A DNA stretch of 64,000 bases. Origin: Buchnera aphidicola (Rhopalosiphum padi) (lineage in GTDB: Bacteria > Pseudomonadota > Gammaproteobacteria > Enterobacterales > Enterobacteriaceae). Under the pieces are notes generated by a model. It was given only the letters and a program-made list of their open reading frames with translations. It was not told the origin of the DNA and searched no databases. Position numbers and translations under genes: made by a program. Positions 1-8,631 of the stretch are shown here, in pieces. Within the stretch, counting starts at the first letter, position 1; every line of letters starts with the position of its first letter. The DNA is taken from positions 372,001-436,000 of the forward strand of contig NZ_CP034858.1 in assembly GCF_005080845.1 (NCBI RefSeq), given 5' to 3'.

Positions 1-419
1 ATATGTTTATTAATGGAATTCAACCATATCTTTATTGTTTACCTATTTTAAAAAGAAAAAAACACCAGATAGCTTTAAGAACTGTAATATCAAGTGGTAG
101 TAAACATTTTTTTTTAGGAAGTGATACAGCTCCACACTTTCATAAAAATAAAATTGATGTTTTTGGTTGTGCAGGTATATTTAATGCTCCATCTTCTTTA
201 TTATGTTACGTTAGCGTTTTTGAAAAAATGAATTCGTTAAAACATTTACAATCTTTTTGTTCTGAAAATGGACCTAATTTTTATAATATGCCAATTAATA
301 AAGAAACTATTACACTTGTGAAAAAACCTCATAAGATTTTAAAAAAAATTGATATTGGAAATAATGTTATTGTTCCTTTTTTGGCTGGAGAAAAATTAGA
401 TTGGTCTATTGAAACATAA
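1..419 (+). CDS. pyrC: Dihydroorotase, C-terminal part (5' end outside window)
   Basis: This enzyme catalyses the reversible cyclisation of carbamoyl-aspartate to dihydroorotate, the third step of pyrimidine synthesis. About 139 codons are visible, the last 40 percent of the roughly 348-residue enterobacterial enzyme. The segment FLGSDTAPHFH matches the family's FLGTDSAPH motif, which supplies a metal- and substrate-binding Asp; GCAGIFNAP and the end VPFLAGEKLDWS also match the E. coli protein closely. The frame is open to the window edge, so the ATG at position 3 is an internal methionine. It is followed by the convergent flgN with an 11-base gap. pyrB, pyrI and pyrD also occur in this window. 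Identification is secure; completeness of the 5' part cannot be judged. Confidence 0.96.
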   Translation, partial: MFINGIQPYLYCLPILKRKKHQIALRTVISSGSKHFFLGSDTAPHFHKNKIDVFGCAGIFNAPSSLLCYVSVFEKMNSLKHLQSFCSENGPNFYNMPINKETITLVKKPHKILKKIDIGNNVIVPFLAGEKLDWSIET

Positions 420-429
420 AAATAAATTT

Positions 430-846
430 TTAATTTTCTAAATTACCATCAATATCATATGTAGTATTATTTTTATTTGATCTATATGTTTGAAAAATAT
501 TTAAAAAACGTTGATTTAGATAAAATTTTTGATTTAAAATCATTTTATTTTTTATATTTTTTTTCTTCAGTAAACAACATTTAGAAAAAAATTCATTCCA
601 ACATTGATTTAATTCATTAAATTGAAAATAGGGTGGAAAAATACTGTATTTCTTTTCAAGGAATAACTTTTTTTCTTTTAAAGATGCGATTTTCCTTAAA
701 AAAAACTCTTTTTTTTCTATAATTAACTCTATTTTTTCTATATTAGTTTTAGATTTTGACAAAAGATTATATTCTTGGTTCATTAAATTTTCTAGAGAAA
801 TAAGATTTTCTTGCATCTCTTTAACTAAATTAATTAATTCTTTCAT
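430..846 (-). CDS. flgN: Flagellar export chaperone FlgN
   Basis: In enterobacteria FlgN is the cytoplasmic chaperone for the hook-filament junction proteins FlgK and FlgL. This 138-residue protein has the family's usual length and is predicted to be mostly helical, with heptad-like Leu/Ile/Lys stretches over residues 1-70. The C-terminal part (LNQRFLNIFQTYRSNKNNT) lines up with the E. coli region that binds its clients. Similarity is weak, as is usual for these chaperones, so position counts: it lies just downstream of flgA, as in E. coli except that flgM between them is missing. Its client FlgK is encoded at the far end of the flagellar cluster while FlgL is not, so it probably has one client here. 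No clear Shine-Dalgarno sequence precedes the ATG. Confidence 0.85.
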   Translation of the reverse strand: MKELINLVKEMQENLISLENLMNQEYNLLSKSKTNIEKIELIIEKKEFFLRKIASLKEKKLFLEKKYSIFPPYFQFNELNQCWNEFFSKCCLLKKKNIKNKMILNQKFYLNQRFLNIFQTYRSNKNNTTYDIDGNLEN

Positions 847-904
847 TTTTTTACAACACTTATCGTTGAGTTATATTCTATATATATAATTTTTTATTTA
901 ATTT

Positions 905-1573
905 TTATAAAAAAACTATGACTTCACCATTTTCATCAATCATACCAGTTAAAACTTTACCGTTTTTTATTTGTACACGTATCTTCTGTTTTTTCACCCC
1001 GTTACTTAAAGCTTTTCCTAAAAAAACAACTTCAAAATCAATTCCTTTCATCTTTACAGTAACTTGTTGATTGATTTTAACTAACCAATAGGGGCGAGTC
1101 ATAAAAGAGGTAATAGGTTGAAAGGGAAAAATATCACGTAAATTAACTCTATTAATAACATCTTTTTTATTAAGATATGTATTACGAGGCAACGTATCTA
1201 AACGTCCTACCATTTTTTTTAAATCTCTTTCTCTTATTCTTGTACCTCTAGGTATTTTTTTTTTAGCTATAATATATTCTCCTTCTACTTGTAATTCAAC
1301 TTGTAAATATTGATGTTGAGCTCCACAAATTAAAATAACATCAACTATTCCAAAATCGTGATTATTATTTACCAATGAAAAAATAGGTTTTTTACAAAAT
1401 ATTTTTTTTTTTAGTGGAGTATGTATTATTGTTTTTATATTTTTTGTTTTAAGAGTATATTCTTTTTTAAAAAAATCGTTTAATTGATCACTTAAATTAT
1501 ACGCGTTAGCTTTAAAAGACTGAAAAAATAAAAAAAATATAAACAAACAAAAAAATATTTTCATTAGTTTCAT
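905..1573 (-). CDS. flgA: Flagellar P-ring assembly chaperone FlgA
   Basis: FlgA is a periplasmic chaperone needed for FlgI to polymerise into the P ring. The 222-residue protein (E. coli about 219) starts with a signal peptide: Lys residues, a long Phe/Leu/Ile core, then a cleavage region ending near ANA at residues 22-24. The C-terminal half carries the SAF-type domain (KKKIPRGTRIRERDL, then MTRPYWLVKINQQVTVKMKG). The chosen ATG has AAGGA five bases upstream; a second ATG lies three codons on. It is divergent from the flgB operon, as in E. coli, and is followed by flgN after 58 bases. The whole domain is retained, which fits with flgI being intact nearby. Confidence 0.95.
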   Translation of the reverse strand: MKLMKIFFCLFIFFLFFQSFKANAYNLSDQLNDFFKKEYTLKTKNIKTIIHTPLKKKIFCKKPIFSLVNNNHDFGIVDVILICGAQHQYLQVELQVEGEYIIAKKKIPRGTRIRERDLKKMVGRLDTLPRNTYLNKKDVINRVNLRDIFPFQPITSFMTRPYWLVKINQQVTVKMKGIDFEVVFLGKALSNGVKKQKIRVQIKNGKVLTGMIDENGEVIVFL

Positions 1574-1662
1574 TTATTTCCTTAATTATCGAGTAATATA
1601 AATTAATATTAAACTTATCAAGATTGTTTAATAACTATATTATATTTTTTAAGGTTCTTTTC

Positions 1663-1692
1663 TTGATACAAAATATCTAATAAATGTATAAT
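1663..1692 (+). promoter_or_regulatory. Candidate sigma-70 promoter for the flgB operon
   Basis: TTGATA at 1663-1668 and a perfect TATAAT at 1687-1692 are separated by 18 bases, in the divergent flgA-flgB intergenic region about 160 bases before flgB. In E. coli this operon has a class II promoter needing FlhDC; a housekeeping-type promoter would fit an organism that has lost that control. AT-rich DNA produces TATAAT-like strings by chance, so the call is tentative. Confidence 0.4.
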
Positions 1693-1851
1693 ATAAATTT
1701 ATTTAATAAGGTAACGTTTTTAAAATCTATAATATAATTACATTATAATTGTCTAAAAATTTTATTTCATACTACATAATTCAACATTTGGAAAATATTT
1801 CTTTAAAAATAAATAACATTATATCTTTCATAAAAATATTAGGAATAGAAA

Positions 1852-2253
1852 ATGTTTAATAAAATAAATAAAATGCTTGATTTTAATCAAAATTTATTAA
1901 ATTTTTATGCTAAAAGAGAAGAAATTTTATCATCAAATATAGCAAATGCAGATACACCAAACTATAAAGCAATAGATATCAGTTTCAAAGATGAAATTAA
2001 AAAGATAATCAAAAAAAATAATTCTGGTATTACATTAAAAAAAACCTCATCACATCATTTAAATCCAAAAAAAAATAATTTTTTTGGATTTGAAATTAAA
2101 CCTATAGTAAACAAAGAAGTCTCATCAAACGGCAACACAGTAGATATGAATCGCGAAAGAATAGAATTTATAAAAAACACCTTAAAATATGAAGAAAATT
2201 TAGTTTTCATAAAAAATGAAATTAAAAATATAATGAATGTATTAAAAGGATAA
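1852..2253 (+). CDS. flgB: Flagellar proximal rod protein FlgB
   Basis: FlgB forms part of the proximal rod above the MS ring. The protein has 133 residues (E. coli 138) and carries the rod/hook-family N-terminal motif [14 protein letters not shown] at residues 27-40, which is part of the export and assembly signal. The C-terminal helix that packs in the rod core is also present ([21 protein letters not shown]). The ATG has an AGGA about seven bases upstream. This is the first gene of flgBCDEFGHIJK, with a 6-base gap to flgC. Nothing suggests decay. Confidence 0.96.
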   Translation: MFNKINKMLDFNQNLLNFYAKREEILSSNIANADTPNYKAIDISFKDEIKKIIKKNNSGITLKKTSSHHLNPKKNNFFGFEIKPIVNKEVSSNGNTVDMNRERIEFIKNTLKYEENLVFIKNEIKNIMNVLKG

Positions 2254-2259
2254 AAAATT

Positions 2260-2670
2260 ATGTCTTTATTAAATATACTTAATATTGCCGGTTCAGCCAT
2301 GACTGCTCAGTCAAAAAAAATAAATGTTATTGCTAGTAATTTAGCTAATGCAGAAAGTATAGTATGCAAAGATGGAAAATTTTATCCATATATTGCAAAA
2401 AAAGTTGTTTTTAAATTAGATTCATTAAAAAATTCTTTAATTGGTGGAGTAAAAGTTTTTTCTATAATAAATGATCCCAACCCAATGAAATTAATATACG
2501 ATCCAAATAATCCCTTATCTAATAAAAAAGGATATGTTTTACAAACTAATGTTAATCCAGTTACAGAAACTGTAAATCATATTTCAGCTTCGAGAAGTTA
2601 TCAAGCTAATGTAGAAGTAGTAAAAACTGCAAAATCTATGATAATGAAAACGTTGTCAATTGGAGAATAA
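2260..2670 (+). CDS. flgC: Flagellar proximal rod protein FlgC
   Basis: FlgC is a proximal rod subunit. Its 136 residues match the usual length (E. coli 134) and align end to end. The start is MSLLNILNIAGSAMTAQS, followed by INVIASNLANAES (the rod-family motif) and the conserved C-terminal block SASRSYQANVEVVKTAKSM. It follows flgB after 6 bases. Its 3' end provides the purine-rich stretch that serves as the ribosome binding site of flgD. Confidence 0.97.
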   Translation: MSLLNILNIAGSAMTAQSKKINVIASNLANAESIVCKDGKFYPYIAKKVVFKLDSLKNSLIGGVKVFSIINDPNPMKLIYDPNNPLSNKKGYVLQTNVNPVTETVNHISASRSYQANVEVVKTAKSMIMKTLSIGE

Positions 2671-2680
2671 GGAAGAAGAA

Positions 2681-3340
2681 ATGAATACTGTAAATATTAA
2701 TTCTTCTATAAATAACAATATTATTGAAAATAATAATTCTAATGGACTAGATTTACAAAAAAACTTTCTAAGTTTATTAATGGCACAAATTAAAAATCAA
2801 GATCCTACAGATCCTATTAAAAATACTGAATTAACATCACAATTAGCTCAAATTAACACAGCGACTGGAATTGAAAAATTAAATAATACTGTTGGAAAGT
2901 TTTCTAATAAAATTAATCAAAGCCAAAATATACAAGTCTCTTCATTAATTGGACATCATGTAATGATACCTAGTTCTCAAATTGTACATACTAAAGGTAT
3001 CGAAACAGAATATGGAATGGAATTAATTAATGATACAACAAAAGTAAATATAAAAATAACAGACGATAAAGGACAAATTATATACATTAAAGAAATGAAA
3101 AACTTAAAAGCTGGTATATATACTTTTATATGGGACGGTAAAAATTTAGATGAAGAAGAAATGAAAACTGCAAAATATAATGTTGCTGTTGTAGCTCAAA
3201 ACAAGAATAAAGAAATTCCTGTACAAGTTTTAAGCAAAGCTTTAGTAAATAGTATTATTACTTCCTCAATCGATCCAATTATTGATTTAGGAGCAATGGG
3301 CACTATAACATTATCAAAGATTCGTAAAATTCTTAAATAA
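2681..3340 (+). CDS. flgD: Flagellar hook-capping protein FlgD
   Basis: FlgD caps the growing hook and is shed when the hook is complete; it is exported through the flagellar type III apparatus. The protein has 219 residues (E. coli 231). The N-terminal signature NFLSLLMAQIKNQDPTDP is intact, and the C-terminal tudor/Fn3-like part is recognisable (GIYTFIWDGKNLDEEE). An in-frame TTG lies 21 bases earlier inside flgC, but the ATG used here has AAGGAAGAAG directly upstream, so I take it as the start. Confidence 0.95.
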   Translation: MNTVNINSSINNNIIENNNSNGLDLQKNFLSLLMAQIKNQDPTDPIKNTELTSQLAQINTATGIEKLNNTVGKFSNKINQSQNIQVSSLIGHHVMIPSSQIVHTKGIETEYGMELINDTTKVNIKITDDKGQIIYIKEMKNLKAGIYTFIWDGKNLDEEEMKTAKYNVAVVAQNKNKEIPVQVLSKALVNSIITSSIDPIIDLGAMGTITLSKIRKILK

Positions 3341-3395
3341 AGATAATTCAATTTGACGAAATTTGTATATATAAAATTATTAAGGAATAAATTAT

Positions 3396-4625
3396 ATGTC
3401 AATTATAGAAGCTATCAATGGATTAATGATTAATAATGATTATATAGATATTGTCTCGAATAATATAGCAAATGCTTCTACTATTGGATTTAAATCTAGT
3501 ACTCCTTCATTTTTTGACATAGTTTCTCACTCATTTTATTCTAATCAAACAATTAAATCTGGTGTTGGAATTTCAAATTTAGTTCAAAACTTTAGTGATG
3601 GAGTATTAGTTCAAACAGACAGAGATTTAGATTTAGGCATTGTAAGAGATGGTTTTTTTCGAGTTTTAGATTCTAAAGGTTATGTACATTATACAAGAAA
3701 TGGTCATTTTTTACTTGATAAAAATAAAAATATTGTTAATGCACAAGGGATGTACTTAACTGGTCAAAATCAATTTGATTTAAAAAATGATTTAAATAAT
3801 GTATCTAATCTCGAACCTATCAATTTAAGAAAATCTGATTTATTAAGAGCAAAAGCAACAAATGAAATTAAGTTAAAAGCTAATTTAATAAGAGATATTA
3901 ATTCTACAAATGATATAACTGGAACTAATGATAATATCTCTAATACAGAAACACATAACATCACTATTTATGATGAAAATAAAAACCCTCAAGAATTAAA
4001 TATTTCTTTTAATAGAATTGATAATAATCAATGGAAATTAAATATAAAATTAAGTGATAAAAAAATTCCAGTTGATGAAATCATTAATAATAATTTTATT
4101 TTAAAATTTGATTCTGAAGGTAAATTAATATCTAACTCTTCTTTGCAGATTAAATCAAAAAATTCTAAAAATATTGTTTTAGATGGAATCACATTAAATA
4201 TAGAATGCGCTCTTAAAAAATCAGAAACCGATACTGCTTCAATAGAATTATCTCAAAATGGATATTCAGAAGGTTCTTTAGAACATTTTGAAATTTTAAA
4301 TAATGGTGAAATTATTGGACAGTACACAAACGAACAGGAACAAAAAATAGGGCAAATATTTTTATCAAAATTTATCAATCCAGAAAAGTTAAAACCTGAA
4401 AGTGGTAGTATTTGGTCAGCAACAAATGAAGCTGGAAAGGAAAAAATAGGAGCAGCTGGAGACCGGGGTTTTGGTATATTGTACACAAAATCTTTAGAAG
4501 CATCAAATGTTGATTTAAATAAAGAACTGATTAATATGATTGTTGCACAACGTAACTATCAATCTAGTGCTCAAGCTTTTAAAACAGAAGACAAAATAAT
4601 TAATACATTAGTTAATTTAAAATAA
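3396..4625 (+). CDS. flgE: Flagellar hook protein FlgE
   Basis: FlgE is the structural subunit of the hook. The protein has 409 residues (E. coli 402). The N-terminal motif [17 protein letters not shown] (residues about 20-36) and the C-terminal helix [20 protein letters not shown], which together form the inner hook core, are both well kept. The central surface-exposed domain (about 150-330) is rich in Asn, Lys and Ile and much less similar, as expected for a variable region. TAAGGAATAAATTAT precedes the ATG. Confidence 0.97.
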   Translation: MSIIEAINGLMINNDYIDIVSNNIANASTIGFKSSTPSFFDIVSHSFYSNQTIKSGVGISNLVQNFSDGVLVQTDRDLDLGIVRDGFFRVLDSKGYVHYTRNGHFLLDKNKNIVNAQGMYLTGQNQFDLKNDLNNVSNLEPINLRKSDLLRAKATNEIKLKANLIRDINSTNDITGTNDNISNTETHNITIYDENKNPQELNISFNRIDNNQWKLNIKLSDKKIPVDEIINNNFILKFDSEGKLISNSSLQIKSKNSKNIVLDGITLNIECALKKSETDTASIELSQNGYSEGSLEHFEILNNGEIIGQYTNEQEQKIGQIFLSKFINPEKLKPESGSIWSATNEAGKEKIGAAGDRGFGILYTKSLEASNVDLNKELINMIVAQRNYQSSAQAFKTEDKIINTLVNLK

Positions 4626-4650
4626 TTTTATAATCGAATTGGATCATCTA

Positions 4651-5400
4651 ATGGAAAAAGCAATATATGAATCTATGAATGCTGCTATTACATTGTTAGA
4701 CAAACAAGCAGTGATTTCAAATAATTTAGCAAATATATCTACAGTGGGTTTTAAAGAATCGTTTAATCTTTTTATAAAAGATAAAAATGTTCAAAATTTA
4801 TATAAAACATACAATCAAAATGTAAAAGAATATTATAATTCATATCCTGGAACTTTAATTCATACTCAAAGAAAGTTAGATTTAGTTGTTAAAGATAATG
4901 GTTGGCTGGCGATAAAAGATATAAATGGTCAAGAAGCATATACAAAAAATGGTCATATAAAAATAAATCAAGAAGGAAAACTTACTGTTCAAAATTATGA
5001 AGTGATAGGAAATCATGGAAATATAAAAATACCAAATAATATCAATTTAAAAATTTTATCTAATGGTATAATTAAAAAAATCAAGAAAACCAAAGATAGT
5101 ATTATCGAATCAACAATAGGTTCATTAAAGTTAGTACGACTACCAAATAACAATCTTATACAAAAAGAAAATGGTTTGTTTTATCTTAAAGAAAACAATT
5201 TAAATCAATATAAAAATATTCTTCATGATAGCAGTGTACGCATACAATCAGAAATGTTAGAAGCAAGTAATGTAAATCCAACAAAAAACATGATTGATAT
5301 GATTTCAAATGCTAGACAATTTGAAATGAATATGAAAATTATATCTATGTGTGATCAAAATACAGAATATGCAAATCAATTATTTAATATTAACAATTAA
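4651..5400 (+). CDS. flgF: Flagellar proximal rod protein FlgF
   Basis: FlgF is a rod subunit. The protein has 249 residues (E. coli 251). [20 protein letters not shown] aligns with the E. coli start MDHAIY..., so I use this ATG rather than the in-frame TTG 12 bases upstream. [18 protein letters not shown] is the rod motif. The C-terminal core helix ([19 protein letters not shown]) is present, although the segment after it is more divergent than in FlgG. A 17-base gap separates it from flgG. Confidence 0.95.
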   Translation: MEKAIYESMNAAITLLDKQAVISNNLANISTVGFKESFNLFIKDKNVQNLYKTYNQNVKEYYNSYPGTLIHTQRKLDLVVKDNGWLAIKDINGQEAYTKNGHIKINQEGKLTVQNYEVIGNHGNIKIPNNINLKILSNGIIKKIKKTKDSIIESTIGSLKLVRLPNNNLIQKENGLFYLKENNLNQYKNILHDSSVRIQSEMLEASNVNPTKNMIDMISNARQFEMNMKIISMCDQNTEYANQLFNINN

Positions 5401-5417
5401 GTTAAAAGGACAAAAAA

Positions 5418-6200
5418 ATGATTCCTTCTTTATGGATTTCCAAAACAGGTCTTGATGCTCAACAAATAAATATGAATGTTATTTCTAATAATTTAGCAAA
5501 TGTAAGTACAAACGGATTTAAACGTTCTAGAGCAGTATTTGAAGATTTGATGTATCAAACAATGCGACAAGCAGGCACAAATTCATCAATTGATACTACT
5601 TTACCGTCTGGATTACAATTAGGTACAGGAGTTAGACCGGTAGCAACTGAAAAAATTTATAGTCAAGGAAATCTTTCTAAGACTGACTCTTCAAAAGACG
5701 TAGCTATTAATGGACCTGGATTTTTTCAAGTACAACTACCAGATGGTAATATGGCATATACTAGAGATGGGTCCTTTCAATTAGATCAAAATGGTCAATT
5801 AGTAACTAATAGCGGTTTTCCTATCATTCCTGAAATCAATATTCCACCTAATTCAATCAATATTAATATAGCAAGAGATGGTATTGTTAGTGTAACTATA
5901 CAAGGACAGACGCAACCGATTTCTATTGGTCAATTAAACTTAATTAATTTTGTCAATCATTCTGGACTAGAAAGCTTAGGAGAAAATTTATATCAAGAAA
6001 CACAAGCATCTGGAAGTCCTATCGATACTACACCTGGTTTGAACGGTACAGGTTTGTTATATCAAGGATATGTTGAAACTTCTAATGTTAATGTTGCTGA
6101 AGAACTAGTAAATATGATTCAAACACAACGTGCATATGAAATTAATAGTAAATCTATAAATACTTCAGATCAAATGTTACAAAAATTATCTCAACTATAA
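5418..6200 (+). CDS. flgG: Flagellar distal rod protein FlgG
   Basis: FlgG makes the distal rod that crosses the periplasm and passes through the P and L rings. It has 260 residues, identical to E. coli, and is the best-conserved protein of the cluster: [19 protein letters not shown] at about 22-40, [20 protein letters not shown] in the middle and [18 protein letters not shown] at the C-terminus. A ribosome binding site (AAAGGA) lies upstream. This degree of conservation suggests strong selection for the rod. Confidence 0.98.
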   Translation: MIPSLWISKTGLDAQQINMNVISNNLANVSTNGFKRSRAVFEDLMYQTMRQAGTNSSIDTTLPSGLQLGTGVRPVATEKIYSQGNLSKTDSSKDVAINGPGFFQVQLPDGNMAYTRDGSFQLDQNGQLVTNSGFPIIPEINIPPNSININIARDGIVSVTIQGQTQPISIGQLNLINFVNHSGLESLGENLYQETQASGSPIDTTPGLNGTGLLYQGYVETSNVNVAEELVNMIQTQRAYEINSKSINTSDQMLQKLSQL

Positions 6201-6276
6201 AAATCGATCTTTATTATCAATACAATAAATTTAAAAATATATATTTTAACATGTTTTAATTAAGGATTGTTTTTCC

Positions 6277-6993
6277 GTGGTAAAATTATTTAGTTATAAA
6301 ATTAAATATTATTTGACTGCTTTTTTTATAATAATGATTCAAAGTTGTGCTTCTGTTGAAAATAAACCTTTAGTTGGTGGTATTACAACTGCTGTAGCAC
6401 CTAATATAATACCTAAAATTAAAAATGGTTCTTTGTTTCAAGAAAAAATACCTATAAATTATGGATATCAACCACTTTTTGAAGATCATAGATCTCATAA
6501 TATAGGAGATATAATAACTGTTGTATTACAGGAAAATATAAGTGCTAGCAATAGTTCTTCTTCAAATTTAACTCGTGATGGAACAGCAAATGTAGGTGTA
6601 ACAGTAACACCAGGGAAATTAAATCCTGTATTAGGATTTGATATTAATGATAACAAAACAGGAATAGATAGTATAGGAAAAAATGATTTTTCAGGAAAAG
6701 GAAGTAATTCAGCTAAAAATACATTTACTGGTCTTATTACTGTTACTGTTCAGAATGTTCTTCCAAACGGAAATTTAAAAGTAATTGGTGAAAAACAAGT
6801 TGCTATTAATCAGGGTACAGAATTCATTCGTTTTTCAGGTGTAATTAATCCTAATGATATAAATAAAAATAATTTAGTCGCTTCCACGCAAGTTGCTGAT
6901 ACACGCATTGAATACGTAAGTAACAATCGTATTAACGATATTCAAAAAATGGGGTGGTTACAGCGATTTTTATTAAAAATTTCACCTATTTAA
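6277..6993 (+). CDS. flgH: Flagellar L-ring lipoprotein FlgH
   Basis: FlgH forms the outer-membrane L ring around the rod. The protein has 238 residues (E. coli 232). A lipoprotein signal is visible: a hydrophobic stretch ending IMIQSC, with Cys24 as the lipidated residue, although Gln before Ser is unusual in a lipobox. [19 protein letters not shown] and [16 protein letters not shown] match the family closely. The start codon is GTG, supported by AAGGA ten bases upstream and the absence of a better start. A stem-loop follows, before flgI. Confidence 0.96.
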   Translation: MVKLFSYKIKYYLTAFFIIMIQSCASVENKPLVGGITTAVAPNIIPKIKNGSLFQEKIPINYGYQPLFEDHRSHNIGDIITVVLQENISASNSSSSNLTRDGTANVGVTVTPGKLNPVLGFDINDNKTGIDSIGKNDFSGKGSNSAKNTFTGLITVTVQNVLPNGNLKVIGEKQVAINQGTEFIRFSGVINPNDINKNNLVASTQVADTRIEYVSNNRINDIQKMGWLQRFLLKISPI

Positions 6994-7020
6994 TTATAAA
7001 AATATTTTTTTTAAAAAAAC

Positions 7021-7055
7021 CTCATAAGGGATTGAAAAAAACAATCCTTTATGAG
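7021..7055. other. Stem-loop between flgH and flgI
   Basis: CTCATAAGGGATTG (7021-7034) pairs with CAATCCTTTATGAG (7042-7055), leaving one G-U position and a loop of seven A. It is the only strong structure in the 183-base gap. On the plus strand no T run follows; on the minus strand the hairpin is followed by a T run, so it looks like a minus-strand terminator although no minus-strand gene is near. It may stabilise or separate the flgB-flgH and flgIJK messages. Confidence 0.6.
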
Positions 7056-7176
7056 TAAAAAACTAGTATATTAAAAAACAAAATTTATTAATAAAAACAT
7101 TTATCATAGAAGATATATTTTATATATAATAGATGTAAAAATAGAATTAATAAAGTAAATGCATATAAGGTATTTT

Positions 7177-8289
7177 ATGTCTAAGACAATATCGTTATTA
7201 AAATTTATTATTTGTATTTTAATAAGTTTATGTTCTTTTACATATGCTGAAAAAATACGTGATCTAACAAGTGTTGAAGGTATAAGAGACAATCAATTAA
7301 TTGGTTATGGTTTAATAGTAGGTTTAGATGGAACAGGTGATCAATCAACACAAACTCCATTTACCAATCAATCATTACATAATATGTTATCTCAACTAGG
7401 TGTAACTATACCTCCTGATACCAACATGCATTTAAAAAACGTAGCTGCAGTTATAGTTACGGCAAACTTACCTCCTTTCAGCCATACAGGGGAACAAATA
7501 GACGTAGTAGTATCATCAATGGGTGATGCAAAAAGCCTTAAGGGAGGAACATTGCTAATGACTCCTCTAAAAGGTACCGATAATCAAATTTATGCTATTG
7601 CTCAAGGAAATATATTAGTATCTGAAAAAAATAATTCTCAAAAAAAAAATAATTCTATTTTTTCAAAACAAGTAAATTCAGGGAGAATTAATCATGGTGC
7701 AACAATTGAAAGAGAAATAAATACTGATTTCGGAAAGAATAAAATAATTAATCTACAATTAAATGAAGAAGACTTTAGTATAGCACAAAAAATAAGTGAT
7801 ATGATTAACATAAAATATCCAGATACAGCAACAGCTTTAAATTCTAAAACAGTACAATTAAATACGTATGCTAATAATACAATACAAGTTCATATGCTTT
7901 CTAATATTCAAAATATAGATATTTCTATGCCATCTCAAGAAGCTAAAGTTATAGTTAATCCTCGTACTGGATCCATTGTTATTAATCAAGAAGTAAAATT
8001 AGGAACATGCATTGTTTCTCATGGTGATTTATCTATATTAATAGAAAAAAAAGAAGAGCAAAACATTGATTCAAGTTTTTTAAATACGTTAATAAAGAAT
8101 AAAAAAGAAAATTTTTTAGAAAATATAACTAATAGCAATTATATTAATAATAATTCTTTTAAAAATAAAAGTTTAAATAATATTGTTCGAGTGTTAAATT
8201 CTTTAGGAACTAAACCTGACGAATTGATATCTATTCTGCAATTAATGAAAAATGCTGGTTGTCTTCATGCTAAATTGGAAATTGTTTAA
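7177..8289 (+). CDS. flgI: Flagellar P-ring protein FlgI
   Basis: FlgI assembles the P ring in the peptidoglycan layer with the help of FlgA. I start it at the ATG with AAGG six bases upstream, giving 370 residues (E. coli 365); an ATG 18 bases earlier has no ribosome binding site. Residues 1-24 are a signal peptide (hydrophobic ICILISLCSFTYA, cleavage before EKIRDL). The family start RDLTSVEGIRDNQLIGYGL, LDGTGDQSTQTPFTNQS and the end LMKNAGCLHAKLEIV are conserved. A run of ten A at 7640-7649 stays in frame. Its TAA overlaps the flgJ ATG (TAATG). Confidence 0.97.
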   Translation: MSKTISLLKFIICILISLCSFTYAEKIRDLTSVEGIRDNQLIGYGLIVGLDGTGDQSTQTPFTNQSLHNMLSQLGVTIPPDTNMHLKNVAAVIVTANLPPFSHTGEQIDVVVSSMGDAKSLKGGTLLMTPLKGTDNQIYAIAQGNILVSEKNNSQKKNNSIFSKQVNSGRINHGATIEREINTDFGKNKIINLQLNEEDFSIAQKISDMINIKYPDTATALNSKTVQLNTYANNTIQVHMLSNIQNIDISMPSQEAKVIVNPRTGSIVINQEVKLGTCIVSHGDLSILIEKKEEQNIDSSFLNTLIKNKKENFLENITNSNYINNNSFKNKSLNNIVRVLNSLGTKPDELISILQLMKNAGCLHAKLEIV

Positions 8290-8603
8290 TGAAAAATGAT
8301 TTATCTTTATTTAATATAACAAATTATAGAGCAAAATTTGTTAATGATTTAAAATATCAAGTACAAAATAATCCTAAAAAATATCAACTAGAAATAGCAA
8401 GAGAGGTAGAAAGTCTTTTTATTCAGATATTATTAAAAAGTATGAGAAATTCTTTAACACAAGATAATTTATTAGATAGTAATCAAAGTCGTCTTTATAC
8501 AGAAGTTTATGACCAAGAAATTTCAAAAGAAATGACTAGTAAGGGTATAGGATTAACAAAAATTATTTTACAACAAATTCAACAAAAAAAATCACATAAA
8601 TAA
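8289..8603 (+). CDS. flgJ: Rod-capping protein FlgJ, lacking the muramidase domain
   Basis: In E. coli FlgJ has 313 residues: an N-terminal rod cap and a C-terminal peptidoglycan hydrolase that opens the wall for the rod. Only 104 residues are encoded here. They correspond to the cap domain (EVESLFIQILLKSMRNSLTQ, then YTEVYDQEISKEMTSKGIGL). The hydrolase is wholly absent and no remnant lies downstream, because flgK begins 28 bases later. The ATG overlaps the flgI stop, so translation is probably coupled. A separate hydrolase, or thinner wall, would have to let the rod through. Confidence 0.93.
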   Translation: MKNDLSLFNITNYRAKFVNDLKYQVQNNPKKYQLEIAREVESLFIQILLKSMRNSLTQDNLLDSNQSRLYTEVYDQEISKEMTSKGIGLTKIILQQIQQKKSHK

Positions 8604-8631
8604 TGATATTTTTTATAAAAAGGGAAGCCAA

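Noticed and set aside
2055..2300. Open frame antisense to flgB and the start of flgC
   Set aside because: Low-complexity Phe/Ile product overlapping two conserved genes.
7640..7649. Ten-A run in flgI as a third frameshift
   Set aside because: The reading frame continues with conserved residues on both sides, so the gene is intact as sequenced.
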